This document shows positions 10,700 through 22,836 of a stretch of 64,000 nucleotides of DNA, one piece after another. Within the stretch, counting starts at the first letter, position 1, and each line of letters begins with the position of its first letter. A program made the translations under genes and the position numbers. The stretch lies in the NCBI GenBank assembly GCA_021234155.1, contig JAJEKV010000003.1, positions 11,653,819 through 11,717,818 on the forward strand, in the 5' to 3' direction. The notes below the pieces were generated by a model. It made no database searches and was not told the DNA's origin. It saw nothing but the letters and a program-made list of their open reading frames with translations. This DNA is from Isoetes taiwanensis (Eukaryota > Streptophyta > Lycopodiopsida > Isoetales > Isoetaceae).

Positions 10700-12260
10700 G
10701 CTCTCGTTCGTACATTCGGGAGGTACCGGATCTGCGAAGCTCACCTTTGCCCCTTTGTTCAGCCTTGTCGATCGGGCACTACGAAAAGGTGCATGAGTGT
10801 ATATATTTGTGTGTTTTGCATTTTGTATATTGGAATGTTTGTCGGTCGGCTGATTGTTTTGCCCGCGGTTTTCCCTCGAAAACCCTTCCAATTCGGGTAG
10901 TAATCCGCTTGTCGCGCTTTTGTATTGGGTCCCATAGACCGATTGGTCTCCGTGGACGATAAAAATACCTTCCTTCCTTCCTTCTTATGTGGAAAATCAA
11001 AGAGCTTCAACAGTCAAGATATGAGTTAAAAAAAAAAACTCTCTCTCTCTCTCTGGAACAACGGTAGAGCTTCTTAGTGTTACATTACTTCAAAGGTTTT
11101 TCCCTATGGGGTTTTTTTAATTCTGGTAATAGTAGTAGTAGTAACATGAGGGTCAAGAGAGGAGCGCACTTTTTTTTTCAGAGGAAGCACTAGTATATTT
11201 TTCTATGTTACTTGTATGTACATTTGCAACATCTAATAGACCCTATGGTCTCATAGATGGAAAATTAAATAATTTCCTCTTTTCTATCATCTAACAGATC
11301 CATGTTTGATCCGAAGAAGGAATTGCCACCTTTTATTTCGCTTGATGACTAGGTTTTGGCGAAAGAGAACATAAGTGTACGCATAGGACAGATACAATGT
11401 ATGCAGGTAACACAATCAACTATGAGAGCTTTATTTGACAATATTTGACCTCAATTTTGATCAGCAATGCATATACTCTTTTATGTGTAAGTCGTTGCAT
11501 GTCCTTTCACGTGACAAGCATTCTCTTACTTCATCTTTGATATAGTGTGGTAGAAATGCTTATGGTTGTATTCTTGAAGATGAGGTTAAAGAAATACGCA
11601 CATTTGTAACTTGCACTATGGTACTTCTATTGTATGGAAGACCTCAAATAGAATGCACGTGCAAATAATCCATCCAAGTTACTTGGCGAAGCTAAAGAAT
11701 ATACAGCTTTAGTTCTTGACACATTGAATCCTTACAACAATGGATACATGGAGATGAGAAATGAAGAGAAATGAAATCATTTCTCTCCAATTCCAGGTGC
11801 ATTAGTTATCAATTTATTTCTTTGTTGCCTAAATGGTAGTTTAGTGTGCACCATAATTAGAGGTCTTGGATAAAGTAGTTAAAAGTTTTGGCATAGATCA
11901 CCACATTCATCTTGTTGTCAATAATAAAAGAACTTCAATTTCTAATCTTTCCAGACATGCTTGATTGTATCACTAGATATGCTTGATTGTATCACTGCCA
12001 TGGTATCTTACTTGGCACTAATATTGAATGGAGGTGGTCTGTGGTGGGTTCAGTGCCGAGTGACCCGCCACAATATCTTCGCGACATCAGCAATACAGAG
12101 AGGCTTGTTCTCCGCACTTTGACATCAGAATGGAGATAAGAAGAATTGATACCTGCGTTATAGCATTCTTGTCCTGGAGCAGAGGAGATATACCTGCGCA
12201 ACAATCTGGCTTATTTATCTAATCAACACACTTGAAGTTCCTCTTAAGAGCAAGCCTAGT
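10700..12260. other. no gene recognised
   Basis: Only simple sequence stands out: a CT run at 11040-11054, a TAG run near 11135, and AT-rich spacer. Short open frames show no conserved motif. Confidence 0.5.
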
Positions 12261-12267
12261 ATTTCTG

Positions 12268-12480
12268 ATAGATTTATATGTTTCTATTACACGTTGAAAC
12301 TTGATGTTAGGCTTGAGTAGCTGATAGATCTATATGTTTCTATTACATGCTGAATGTAGTAAGTCAAGCTTGAGTAGCAATGCAGAACTCAGGCTTGAGT
12401 AGCAATGTAGAAGTTAGGCTTATGCAGAAGTCAGACTTGCATAGCAATATAGAAGTTAGGCTTAAGTAGCTGCCTTGGCA
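12268..12480 (+). repeat. short tandem repeats
   Basis: Two copies of a segment with GATAGATYTATATGTTTCTATTACA (about 12268 and 12324), followed by several copies of a unit of about 25 bp, AGGCTTGAGTAGCAATG with variants GAAGTTAGGCTT. Degenerate minisatellite downstream of the transporter gene. Confidence 0.7.
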
Positions 12481-12900
12481 ATTGCTATAAGAATCTTTTG
12501 GTGATCTCAGTTGATCTTTATATAAATTAATGTACGTCTAAACACTTTGCTTGGGTTAAACGCTTATGTTTAAAAAGAAGTATATTAAACACTTTGCTTG
12601 GGGCAAATGACCATTCAAGACCAATACAACACCCTAACACTTCTTGTAGTGAGGATAGACATTGGAAAAACATCATATCAAGTCTTTTATACTAACCTAT
12701 TCTATAAATGATTAACATAACACCTATCTATTACTGAAGCATGCGATTTGTCTATAATTATATGGTGTGAATAACCGTACTAATCTTTGAAATACCATGT
12801 TATCCGATGTTTTAATTTATGTGTTTAAGCAATCGATTGTTGGATCCTTTCAATATTGTAAATAAACTTGTTTTCAAAATATGCCAAAAGCATTGTTGAG

Positions 12901-14253
12901 TCAACCTCTTTGTGCTTTTAGCAAGCGCCAAGTGAATGACATTGCAATAATGCCTATTGATGCAATCACAAGCTGTCCCAAAGCAATACCACTATCCCCT
13001 ACCCGCGATCCAGCAGTACCCCATATAGCCCCAAGGAGTCTCCCAGTGTAGTTGGAGAGTTGGACGGCAAGAGCCGCCATGTCGGCATATCGATCTGGCA
13101 AATTCTTTGATAATAGTGATAATGTAATGCATGATGCAGCATTGAAACCTACGCACACCAAGAACCATTGAGTTCCATAAGCCACAATCTTCATGTTTTG
13201 GTTAGCCTCCAAAAGATAAAAGTTCACAAAGATACCAAGAGTGCCAGTGACAAACCCTAATAACAACCACATTCTATCGTGCAGTCTATGGGATAAGGCA
13301 GGCATTATAGCCACAATAAGCACACTTCCTAGGCCTATAAAACCTATGCAATTTCCTGACTGCCATTCATTGTAGTGGAATTTCTTTAACCCATATATGG
13401 GAATAGATGATTCCCACGAACCTAATTCGAAGAAAACCAGAAATGCTGCATAACTCATGACACAACATACAATCAATTGCCCTTTTGTAAGTTTGTTTGT
13501 GTTGAGATCATTGAGAGCAGGTGAAGGGATATTATTCAGCTCAACATCTTGCTGCACTGCAATCTCCACGTCCTGGAAAAAAATCCGAGCAATGACCCAA
13601 AAGAGGATCCAAATAATGGCCATGAACCACCCAGGTATGGTGTACTTATTAAAAAGCTGAGTGTGCAGTGGGATCCGTGCGAGTTGCCCTCCAATTATTG
13701 GACCCATTGCCATTCCGAGCGTCTGTGCAATTACCAACATACTCGTGCACATGGTTCTTCTTTGTATGCCCACAAGCTGTGGATCAGTGCAATACCTCTT
13801 CACAAAATACCATCCTGTGAAACCAATCCCGTTCACAATCCTGCCTATGAGAATTAAGTAGAGAAACCCTGCTCTGTCAGCGGATGCGTAAAGCACATTT
13901 CCAACACATAAACATGTTGATGCTAAGCCCAAAGTCGGAAGGTAGCGCTCCCTAAATATTGACATTTGAGATAGTGGGATCAAAAGAATCGCCGAGCTCA
14001 ATGTCACCGCACCAATTGTGAAACCACTGTATATTGCATCTCCTCCCAAATGTTTAGCATCTGCGAAAGGCCAAAATCAGAGTAATTTAAGGAGCACAAC
14101 ATAACATAACATAGAGGTAAGTTAAAAGAAGATGCTTTTCATACATGCTGTCGCAGTAGGGACGATAACAAAGAACGAGACGTTGAATAAGAAGTTTGCA
14201 CACAGGATGATAAACAATGACACCTTCGGTGGCAATCCCCTAACATTTTGCAT
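12901..14253 (-). CDS. major facilitator superfamily (MFS) transporter, two exons
   Basis: Exon 1 runs 14253-14145, starting with an ATG that gives MQNVRGLPPKVSLF and a first membrane segment. The donor is GTATG at 14144. The acceptor TTTCGCAG ends at 14061 and exon 2 runs 14060-12901, giving about 421 residues. Hydrophobic segments alternate with short polar loops, as in 12-helix carriers. GRIVNGIGFTGWYFVKRYC and the following LVIAQTLGMAMGPIIGG resemble the helix 4-5 region (motif C type) of MFS proteins. The general look is closest to MFSD8 / SPX-MFS-like carriers, but there is no SPX domain. The substrate is unknown; a vacuolar or other endomembrane site would be typical of those relatives (inference). 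No stop or frameshift is present. A broken copy of its exon 2 start is at 7240-7490. Confidence 0.8.
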
Positions 14254-14374
14254 TCCTCTTGGTGCTAATAACTACCTAAAAAAAAAGTTAAACAAAAACA
14301 AAATATGTTAACTTCTACTATGAGATTGGAATAGACTTGCAAAAATATAGACAATTACGTAACTCAAGAAGCAA

Positions 14375-14450
14375 AAGAAACAACTACATCACTCCAAGTT
14401 CCTCACTTACATAAGAAACAACTACATCACTCCAAGTTCCTCACTTACAT
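14375..14450 (+). repeat. 38-bp tandem duplication upstream of the transporter
   Basis: AAGAAACAACTACATCACTC followed by CAAGTTCCTCACTTACAT occurs twice with a 38-bp period, about 120 bp upstream of the transporter start codon, so it may lie in its promoter or 5' leader. Confidence 0.85.
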
Positions 14451-14466
14451 CTGCATTTCAAAGCAA

Positions 14467-15271
14467 CGAAAGACTCAAAAGCTAATGCAAGTATTTGTCT
14501 TCAGCTTATGTTTTGACATAATCCCTTTTAGTTTATTTAATATTGGTTCAAGATGGAGATGGAGCTTTTACAATATCCTATTGCACATAGCTAGCTCTAC
14601 AACAGATCTAAACCATCATTCAAAAGCAAGCCCTACGTGTCTAAACAATCATTGAAAGGCAAGATGAAGTAAAGCTAAGACTTCATCTGTTTGGCATCAG
14701 GTGCACGCGGCATGACCTTTTTTTGAGCGAGCTTTTATCGGCTCCCAAGAATTAACCGGGAGGCCAAGGGCGGATCAGGGGGCCAGTACAATGACTTACC
14801 AGGTTGTACAGAGCTCTATACCAGGTTGTACAGAGCATTCTCCTCTATCTATATTAGTGCTTTCCTTTTGAAAACAGCCTTTAAACCTTTTAGGCAACGC
14901 GTTACCTAAAATCGCTTGCGCCCTGCAAAATCAGAAATCAGATGGCCAGTAGCAGATAATCTTGCAACTGCATTGTTGCGCCTCAAAATCCATTGCAAAT
15001 CCGTTGCAAAACCTTGTGCGGAGCCTCCAACGCAAGAACATTTTAGCCTAACGTCCACAAGCCGTCTTGATCTGAGGCTATGGCATGGCCGTTTGTCTTC
15101 TGGCAAAAAATTGCGCACCTTCATCTAAGGCTATGGCGTGGCCATTTGTGTTCCAGCAAGAAATGGCTATGGCGTATATTCCCCCAAGAAATGGCTATGG
15201 TCCAGGTGATTTCCAGCGCCGCTGTGGGATGAAAAAAGAGTAATCTTAGGTAATCTGGCCTGATGAAGTTT
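14467..15271. other. no gene recognised
   Basis: Intergenic. A 22-bp direct repeat ACCAGGTTGTACAGAGC occurs at about 14798 and 14820. Variants of AAATGGCTATGGCG occur near 15140-15200. Two overlapping open frames at 14906-15128 on opposite strands show no family signature. Confidence 0.45.
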
Positions 15272-15346
15272 ACGTGCTAGGTAGCCGGCCAAATTTCGGA
15301 GTTTTCCGCGCTGAAAACTCCAAAATTTGGCCGGCTACCTAGCGTA
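15272..15346. repeat. near-perfect hairpin, 30-bp arms, 6-bp loop
   Basis: The arm CTAGGTAGCCGGCCAAATTT at 15277 is mirrored as the reverse complement ending at 15342, with loop CGCGCT and a single mismatch. ACG/CGT extends the stem slightly. It could be a tiny foldback repeat or a precursor-like stem; nothing else identifies it. Confidence 0.85.
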
Positions 15347-15885
15347 AGCCGTCGTTTGCTGCCGTTCTTTCCCGTTTCAAAACAGATCCCCTGTTCTATT
15401 CCTGTTTGCGGATCTGAAGAACAGATGCTTTGGTCGTTCTGGTGGAAGACAATTAACTATATAAGAGAAATGGATGCATTAAGAATGAAATGCACAGGAA
15501 TAACAAATTCAATCACACAAAAGCTAATCAAAGCAAAACAAGAGAAATGCATACCAATTGTTCTTCAAACCGGCAATAGAAGCTGTATTGCAAGATCCTA
15601 AGCTTCTAGCAAGGATCCCTGCAATAATAGATGATTGTGGAGTCTAATTATAGAAAAGGCCTAAAAAACAAGCTCCAAATTGGATCCGATAACAAGATCC
15701 CATTAGTTGCAGTTGACAAGCTTGTGGAACATGTCACGGATTCTCTTTGGAAATATTATCTTCTATATACCAGATTTATTCTCCTGGATTTCTGCCAAGT
15801 AAATCTGGTACGTTGCGCTTGCCTTGCTGGTTTGCATTAGAAGATTTTCCACTTGAATTGCAAATTCCTGATTTTATGACTGCTA

Positions 15886-16458
15886 TTGCAAATGGATCTT
15901 GCCCATTCTATTGTTAATGGCCCTCGAATATGCATGTCTCTTCCTTGTGTTTCTATTCCTCAGTCAGTGGTGGTTAAGAACATTCCTCTTTTCTTCAAAT
16001 ACAAGCTACATCTGCTTAATGGATTAGAGCTTGCCAAGATGTTTCCTAGTATTGAGACTTTTGCTACTTATGGATCTAGGCAGACTCATGTATCTGCCTC
16101 TCCAATTACTTCTACACCATGTCAGATAGCGTCTTCTTCGGCTGCATGTCCTGTTGTGTCTCCTTCTGCACAAGTCAATTCACTAGTATTACCATCTCTT
16201 ATGTCTTTTCCTCAAGCTGCTTTTGCATCACCACTTCCTTCTAATGCATCTGCCTCTCAGAATATGTCATTGAGCCTCTTAGTGAGGAGCAACATTTTCG
16301 CCTTCAAGATATGCTCGCAAACAGGAACTTCTAGAAGAAGGATGGTCTTCCCTGCGTATAAAGAAGGTTGCACGCCACAAGAATACTTCACCTCCTCTGA
16401 TTCACCCGGTAGCTCCAATATCTACTACTATTGTTACTGTGGATGTCCCTCCACATGA
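15886..16458 (+). CDS. hypothetical serine-rich ORF, 190 codons
   Basis: An ATG-started frame encodes a Ser/Pro/Ala-rich stretch in the middle (residues 65-130), preceded by MDLAHSIVNGPRICMSLPC. I recognise no domain. The sequence has the composition of a low-complexity linker from a retroelement gag-like or LINE ORF1 protein. The frame changes near 16290, where another phase gives LSEEQHFRLQDML, suggesting decay. It could equally be chance. Confidence 0.25.
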   Translation: MQMDLAHSIVNGPRICMSLPCVSIPQSVVVKNIPLFFKYKLHLLNGLELAKMFPSIETFATYGSRQTHVSASPITSTPCQIASSSAACPVVSPSAQVNSLVLPSLMSFPQAAFASPLPSNASASQNMSLSLLVRSNIFAFKICSQTGTSRRRMVFPAYKEGCTPQEYFTSSDSPGSSNIYYYCYCGCPST

Positions 16459-16459
16459 T

Positions 16460-17511
16460 CCAGTAAAACTCACAAACGTCAATCTAGGAACTTTAATAGA
16501 TCAAGCCATAATACATTCGAATGCAAAATGAGATATGGCTGGCAAAGCTCTGTAAAAATGGGCATATTGTTTCCCAAAATACCACCAAGGCAAAACCTCT
16601 GCAAAACGACCAAATATTAGCGACCACCACAAATGGTACCAATAGACCAATGATGGAGAAACCTGAGATCCTAAGCAAAAAAACGACTATCTAATGCAAG
16701 CAAAGCTTATTGAAAATGATTAATTGTGGTAGGAAAGAGAGATGTAATGGCCCACTACTATGCGGGGAAAACAATAAAGATACGGGATTCGAAAGCTTAG
16801 ATAAAAAGCCATTTGGCATACTAATTTAAATCACCTACTGATAATGAAATGTAACTAAGGAAAAGTTCAGGAGGAGAGAAAATGTAGAATATTTTAATGG
16901 GAATAGTGGACAAAGTTTATATGCAAAGGTCGACACAGAACACAAACTACATGGAAACTGACAAAAATTCAACCTATCAAGTTATACACCCTATAGAACC
17001 AGACCAAGACAATTGATGCCAAACATATGAAGGGTGCAGCATGGTCAAACAAAGAAGGGTGCATCCATGAAACTGCAATCAGATCTCGTAAACATGACTG
17101 ACTGAGGTAGAAACGCCAAAGCCAAAAAAAACATGCCGTCTGAAACCATGAAGCCACATGATCTGCCCTAAGAAACCACCACAAAAAGAAGTCAATCCAT
17201 TGTAGAACTGTATAGTTGCCAAGTTGGAACTGATTCCAATCCTTATCGACCCGACTAATCCCTGGAAAATAAGCCTGCAAGTTTCAATGGGTTTCTAGAG
17301 TCAAGGCGCCACTATCAAAAGAAAAAAGAAATAGGAAACAATGCAATAATGAGGTAATCAACAAAATGAGCCATGTTGTAACTGGGGATAGTGCAAGCAC
17401 AAGGACTACCAAAAGGAATACCAACGTAGAAGAATGTGAAGAACCAAAAAAAAGGGAATACAAGCAAATAAGAAACCATATTTAATAAATTATGCACCAA
17501 GGACCCTTTGT
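16460..17511. other. no gene recognised; AC-rich plus strand
   Basis: Purine/AC-biased non-coding sequence without motifs. It resembles in composition the region at 22837-23390, and both adjoin copies of the same dispersed repeat (17512 and 22702), so both may derive from one repeat family. Confidence 0.4.
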
Positions 17512-17712
17512 TATAATGTTTATAACACGAGGTTTAATGTTCGTAACATAAGGGGGGCACAAACGACCTAGGCATGGCGTCAAACAACAAGGGAAAGATG
17601 CGGCAAGGACTAGGCTCAACAAAAATATAATCATGCACAAGGACCGACCTATGCATAAGGACCTTTTATGATTAATGTTTAATAAATTATGCACAAGGAT
17701 CCTTTGTTATCT
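17512..17712 (+). repeat. dispersed repeat, copy A
   Basis: TTATAATGTTTATAACACGA through GACCTAGGCATGGCGTCAAA and AAGATGCGGCAAGGACTAG is shared with 22702-22812. The interval is also flanked by a direct repeat AATAAATTATGCAC-AAGGA-CCTTTGTTAT (about 17484 and 17676). Confidence 0.75.
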
Positions 17713-18739
17713 TCTTTTTTATTTTTGGATTGTGTTGGTATTTGTGCCCAGGAACACCGCATGTAATGCCGCATGCGGCGTTCCCTTCATCTTGAGTCTC
17801 CCCTTTGCGGGATCAAAGTCCCCCCTGCCGTGGTTGACGAAATTAAATGGGGAATTTGAATCGGCTGTCCAGCATTCAATGAAAAAATTTAGAGCGAACG
17901 AAAAAATATGATTCTACGAAATTTGTGCTCAGGTTTCTCCTCCATCTCACTTGGCGCCCATTTCATTCGGCACACAGCTGGGTCAGATTGTTGGATCCAG
18001 GAGTAGGATTGTTGGAAACGGGAGTAGGCAGCATCGAATCTGTAGGTAAACAAAAATCTGGAGATTTGATGCTGGCATCGTGCTAAAAAACTAATAGTGA
18101 CATTTTTTTCTCAGGATTTTCTATTCTTCTCTTGCCTCTGGATGTCTACGAGAGCAGCTCTAAGCCACATAATGTATACAGGTAACTACCTTAGGCTTTA
18201 CCGGTCTAAATATTTGACTGAGTTTTATTTATTGTTTAGCTGTTTGAAGGGACAGGAGCCGACTATGGCAAATGCTGAGATGTCGTCCAATAGGTAACCC
18301 TGACCCTACGGTTTAGGATAGAATGAGTTCGATTCTTTTATTGACAAGTTTTCCTTTGATTCGTCTTCTAAGTTTGGGGTTAGCTCTACTTTCTTTCTAC
18401 AATTCCATCTCTTATTTCATCTTTGTTTTATTATTTTCTCATTACTCTCATTTGCACTTAAGGCAGACATCACCAGATCTTTGTTGATTTCGTGGGAGCA
18501 GATTCTCTAGCTTTGGGCTTTATCTTCTAGGTTTGAATTTTATTTTATTTTTGCATGTTTTGAGATGACATTGTGCTTCAGATTTAATATGTTGTACAAA
18601 TATATTTTATTATGGATTCATGGATATACTATATCTCCATATCCATTAAATCAGCAAAATATTCCTGTAAAACATGTTTGCTGTGTCACCCATCTTCAAG
18701 CACCGAGTTTTTACCAGATCTGTTGTTGATTCCCAGTTT
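17713..18739. other. no gene recognised
   Basis: AT-rich intergenic DNA with T-rich stretches. A few short open frames, none with recognisable features. Confidence 0.45.
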
Positions 18740-19298
18740 CATTAGAGGTAATTTGAGATCTCCTTTTGTCCCCATAAGAATCCTCCAATAGAATGAGTAC
18801 TCTACATCAAACTGCAATTAATGCATTAACAACTTCATTCTTTCATCGTTTTTTCCTATAACTTTTGATCTACTCATGAAAATGTCTTTGCGGCGTTTGT
18901 TGCATTAGATCTTTTGATGAAAAGATCTTTCAAGTGATATATGGTTATGATGTATTTCAATACAAGCCATATGTGTTAACCTTAAAAATATGGTTTTGCT
19001 CTTTTCTTATATATTTACATCCCAAAAGATATAACAATGGGTTGTCATTAGAAAGATCTTGAGGAGAGCGAATCCATTGCCACAAATAGTGTTCGAATCG
19101 GAGTTTTTGATCAAAAGTTATAGTAGAAAAATGACACCGCAAAAGTTAGTTAGAATCTGCATTAATTCTTCTTTTGCCACATATCTTTGGAATAAAATAC
19201 ATTGCGGCTCTTCTCTTATTGGACCGGTTTAAAAAGGCGATGTGGCTTTTTAAGCATCCCTTAATGGGACAAAATGAGATCTCAAATTACCTCTAATG
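18740..19298. mobile_element. foldback/MITE-like element, about 560 bp
   Basis: CATTAGAGGTAATTTGAGAT at 18740 is matched by its reverse complement ending at 19298. The arms continue for about 40 bp (CTC-TTTTGTCCC). A weaker inner match, CTATAACTTTTGATC, appears at about 18860 and inverted at about 19105. Non-coding; target duplication not resolved. Confidence 0.6.
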
Positions 19299-19619
19299 AA
19301 TAAGTTGCAGTGCTTTCTATTACATTTTTTAGTGTTTCCTTAGCGATAGACCATACACCATTTCCGGCTTCCCTCCTTTCCTCTAGAGCGGATTACTCTG
19401 ACCCTTCACAATGGTTTGTTTACCTTGGCCCGCTGGATGGGGAGGGATCCTCCATTGCGATTCGTGATTTGTTTTAGGTTTAAAACTGGGAGATGTTTGA
19501 GGCCGATTTTCGTTTGGTGTCTCAGGCTTAGTTGGTCTTGAGTCTTGATTTGAAATGCTGCAAAGCTTCTTTGACGAATCTATGACATATCGAAGCTGCT
19601 TCTCAGGCTAAGGCATATT

Positions 19620-20235
19620 TTGGCACTTCTTTTTACTCAGCGAGCAAATCCGAATAGGTTGTCACATCAAGCAATGGAAAACTCAGAATGGCAAAGGAAG
19701 CTGTCGGCATGGGCTGGTAAGTGGGGTCTAGAGAGCTCTTCATGGCCAACAGAGAAAGATGAAGTCCGAGCTTTACTTGAAAGGATGGCATTGGGAAAAT
19801 TATGGGCTGATCCAGGGAAGAGAATGCAACAGTACCGGGCGGATGTTAATTGCATGACAACATACGAGAGCCACTTATATTTAAAGGCCAACATCCCGCC
19901 AGCACAAAGGAAACTAATAGCCAGGTATAGAACCGGGTCACACAATCTGGAAATAGAAACAAAGTGGATGGGCTTAAAATACCAGCAGAAAACCGTCTGT
20001 GTAGAATATGCAAGACAGGATGTGTTGAAGACGAAAATCATACTTTCATACATTGTTCCGAATATGCAGATATTAGACACAATTTTGGCATCCAGGCCGC
20101 GCTGGGACCATATATAAGGGCGGTGGATGCACACCGTTCCTTGCTATTAAAATTGTAAATTGTTGTTCATGTGCTCCATGGCCTCTCGAGGCCCAAGTGA
20201 GCATTAGACATTATATAATAATAATAATAATAAAT
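19620..20235 (+). pseudogene. 3' fragment of an RTE-like LINE
   Basis: The translation reads RYRTGSHNLEIETKWMGL, then after a frameshift at about 19970 continues NRLCRICKTGCVEDENHTFIHCSEYADIR. This is the C-terminal zinc-knuckle block found after the RT thumb in non-LTR elements of the RTE and related clades (C-x2-C ... H-x-x-x-x-C). The element ends with an ATA/ATAATAATAA microsatellite tail at 20212-20233 rather than poly(A), which is typical of RTE 3' ends. The RT domain itself is missing, so it is a 5'-truncated and frameshifted copy. Confidence 0.65.
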
Positions 20236-20826
20236 CCGACTGGAGGAATAAACAAGCTTGAGCATTACGTTTTTAAGATGTGACCATCTATTCTTAATAC
20301 AAAATATTTAAAGGGATGTTACCCAGGTAGCAAGGCTGTTGTATAAACTTTCAAGGGAGGATGGCTCTCCCATTCAATCTGAAGGAGTTACCTTGGAGAG
20401 CAGATAACTATTTCTACTTTTAAGATGTGTGAAATGCTTAGGGTATGGATCTATGAGTTCTAGGGAAGAAGAGCATGCAGCAAGCTGGTAGTTGGCTTTA
20501 CAAGAAGTATACACACAGCCATACAAGTACTATACAGGAAGTATCCCCAGCACTTCAAGCTGTTTCATTTGGTTCGCTTGGTAAAGCATTTGGTATACAT
20601 GGTAACAAGTGTTCTATCTTCAATCAGTATATAAACCATCTTTTGTACATGGACTTTTGTTGTTTCGTAAATCAAGCTGAGGATTTCTTGATGTTTTGTG
20701 CTACGTGTTGGTCCTTCAAAATGTGGGAGGTGTTGTTTCTCTATCTCTTTGTTGTACCTGCTTTAAAGCTTATGGCGTGATAATGTAGACACAAGGTGCA
20801 GGCTGAACCAGTAAGAAGGTCCCAGA
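20236..20826. other. no gene recognised
   Basis: Spacer DNA between the LINE tail and a hypothetical ORF. An open frame at 20475-20780 has no recognisable motif. Confidence 0.4.
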
Positions 20827-21228
20827 TTGGAAAACAATGGCCTGTTTATAGACACGCTTGCTGAAGAGGATAATGAACTTTTTTGGAGAAGCTCTCTAGA
20901 AAGAGAATCGACAGGTAAAAACAAATTCATTTTTCATCATCCAAATTTAAGCTGGGAAATTTTTCCTGCCTTTGCTGATAAGTATATTGGCTATATGCAA
21001 AGTCTGCGGCATAATTCAAACGGAAGGTTCGTTGTTGTTTGTGAGATGAAGAGTTCACCATATACACAGCTCGAACATGTCATTTCACAGAGTGCTCGGA
21101 TTTGTATAGTTCAAAGAGGACTATGTTGTACAAGAAAGAACGCAAAAAATCAAGATTTCCAACAAATTATTTCAGGTGAAGACATTAAACTGTTTTTCGT
21201 TTTGATTCCTTTAGTTTGTCCGTCTTAA
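20827..21228 (+). CDS. hypothetical ORF, 133 codons
   Basis: An ATG-started frame reads MENNGLFIDTLAEEDNELFW and has balanced composition with charged and aromatic residues. This is more protein-like than most short frames nearby. No family is recognised. A donor-like GGTGAAG occurs at about 21175, so the true exon might end there. It could be an exon of a host gene or of a decayed repeat. Confidence 0.25.
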   Translation: MENNGLFIDTLAEEDNELFWRSSLERESTGKNKFIFHHPNLSWEIFPAFADKYIGYMQSLRHNSNGRFVVVCEMKSSPYTQLEHVISQSARICIVQRGLCCTRKNAKNQDFQQIISGEDIKLFFVLIPLVCPS

Positions 21229-22701
21229 AACTTTAATACACATAAAGCTCTTGCTTTGCTTATTGGATATTGTGCCTGTACATACTTGGGGATTAAGAAT
21301 GTGAATGTTAAAGCATGTAGTTCAATCTGTCACCACAAGTGCTTTAAATTTCTCTTAATGCAACAACTCAAGGATGTGTTTGTGTTCGCAGGGTGAAGGT
21401 CTATATTTTATCTTTGGGTGCAAGTGTATATTTTCTCTTCGGCTGCAGCCCCAAGTCGCAGGTTGATGCCCATACTTGAACATATTAGTGAGTGTCATGT
21501 TATAAAAACTAGATCAAGAATGTTTCACAATGTTTTTTGATATAACTGGACAAACATGTCTGATTTAATGTTCTCCTGTTGCATGCCACTCTATGATTTC
21601 TTAGATAATTGTTAGTAGGTAGTTGTAGATTGTAGTGATTGCATGAGTTGCTATATCATAAGCATCAATTCATATGCTGTAGTGTTCTGCAGACGCATAT
21701 TTAGTTGCAAATGGTATATTCAACTCAGAAAGGTTGCATGTATGACTGGAATGCTCTAATAGCCTAGGAGTACATGCATGTTCTGCCAGTTAGTTCAGTT
21801 AGTTTTAAAGTATTCTATGGGTTCATTTATGCAATTGCAGGCTTCCATTTATGTTGTAGAGGAAAGAAACTGAAGTTTGGTGTAGAGGAAGGGAACATCA
21901 CACTGCAGAGGATGTAAACTTCACACTATTTGCTTATGTACAGCGAACAAAGTAAGAAAAGAAATTATTTACGCTTACAAACTGTAATAGTGATTGCGAA
22001 CACAGTAGAATGATGAATTTTGTTGGTATTCTGCATCTGCCAAATGACTATCTCGATTCCACACCAAACATGAAATATATCCTCCTTAACTAGCAAAAGA
22101 CTCAAAAGTCACAAAGTATTCAAAGCTTCGTAGACTGTTTCTTTAAGCAAGTTGAAGCCTTTTAAGGCAAGGGATATTAAACGACCTTGCAAATAAGCTT
22201 AACCTTTTCCAACGTACTCCCTAAATTGTGCCTTTCATATTCTAGCCACATAAAAATGCACTCAAATTCTTACCAATCATTTATCTCACATGTTCTGCAT
22301 TCATAGTTTTTGGGCTATCAATACATGACTGAGCAAACATGAAAACACCATGTTGGTGAATCTCTAATTGTGCATGCAAATATTCTATTCCTTTTTTCTT
22401 AACCTAATATTTTAAATCTTACACAAGAATGAAGTAAAACCTTGCAAATAATTTTGTGTATGTGCACATGTTAGCAATAATTTGTCATTTCTATTTCTTT
22501 TATCCTTTTGATATTTCCCTTTAATTATCCAAACATGCATCTCACACGCCACTGTCATCTACATCTACAATCTACATCTACACTCCTAAAAAGAAATGCA
22601 TATCAATGGGCACAACGGCTCCACACACATCAGCTCCTCCACACATCTATAAATTACACACGGTCTACAAATGCTCGGCATCGCCGGGCACATGTTTACT
22701 A
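21229..22701. other. no gene recognised
   Basis: AT-rich intergenic sequence; no repeats of note and no open frame with recognisable features. Confidence 0.45.
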
Positions 22702-22812
22702 GTAATGTTTATAACACGATGTTTTAATGTTTATAACATCAGGGTTTCATAAACGACCTATGCATGCGTCAAATAACAAAGAGAAAGATGAGGCAAGAAC
22801 TAGACTGACCAA
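22702..22812 (+). repeat. dispersed repeat, copy B
   Basis: TAATGTTTATAACACGATGT through AAACGACCTATGCATGCGTC and AAAGATGAGGCAAGAACTAG matches 17512-17620 in the same orientation. Confidence 0.75.
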
Positions 22813-22836
22813 ACCAAAGTCAACACATAAATTATT

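Noticed and set aside
13457-13861. Plus-strand ORFs inside the transporter exon
   Set aside because: Shadows of the minus-strand transporter frame, which has consistent membrane segments.
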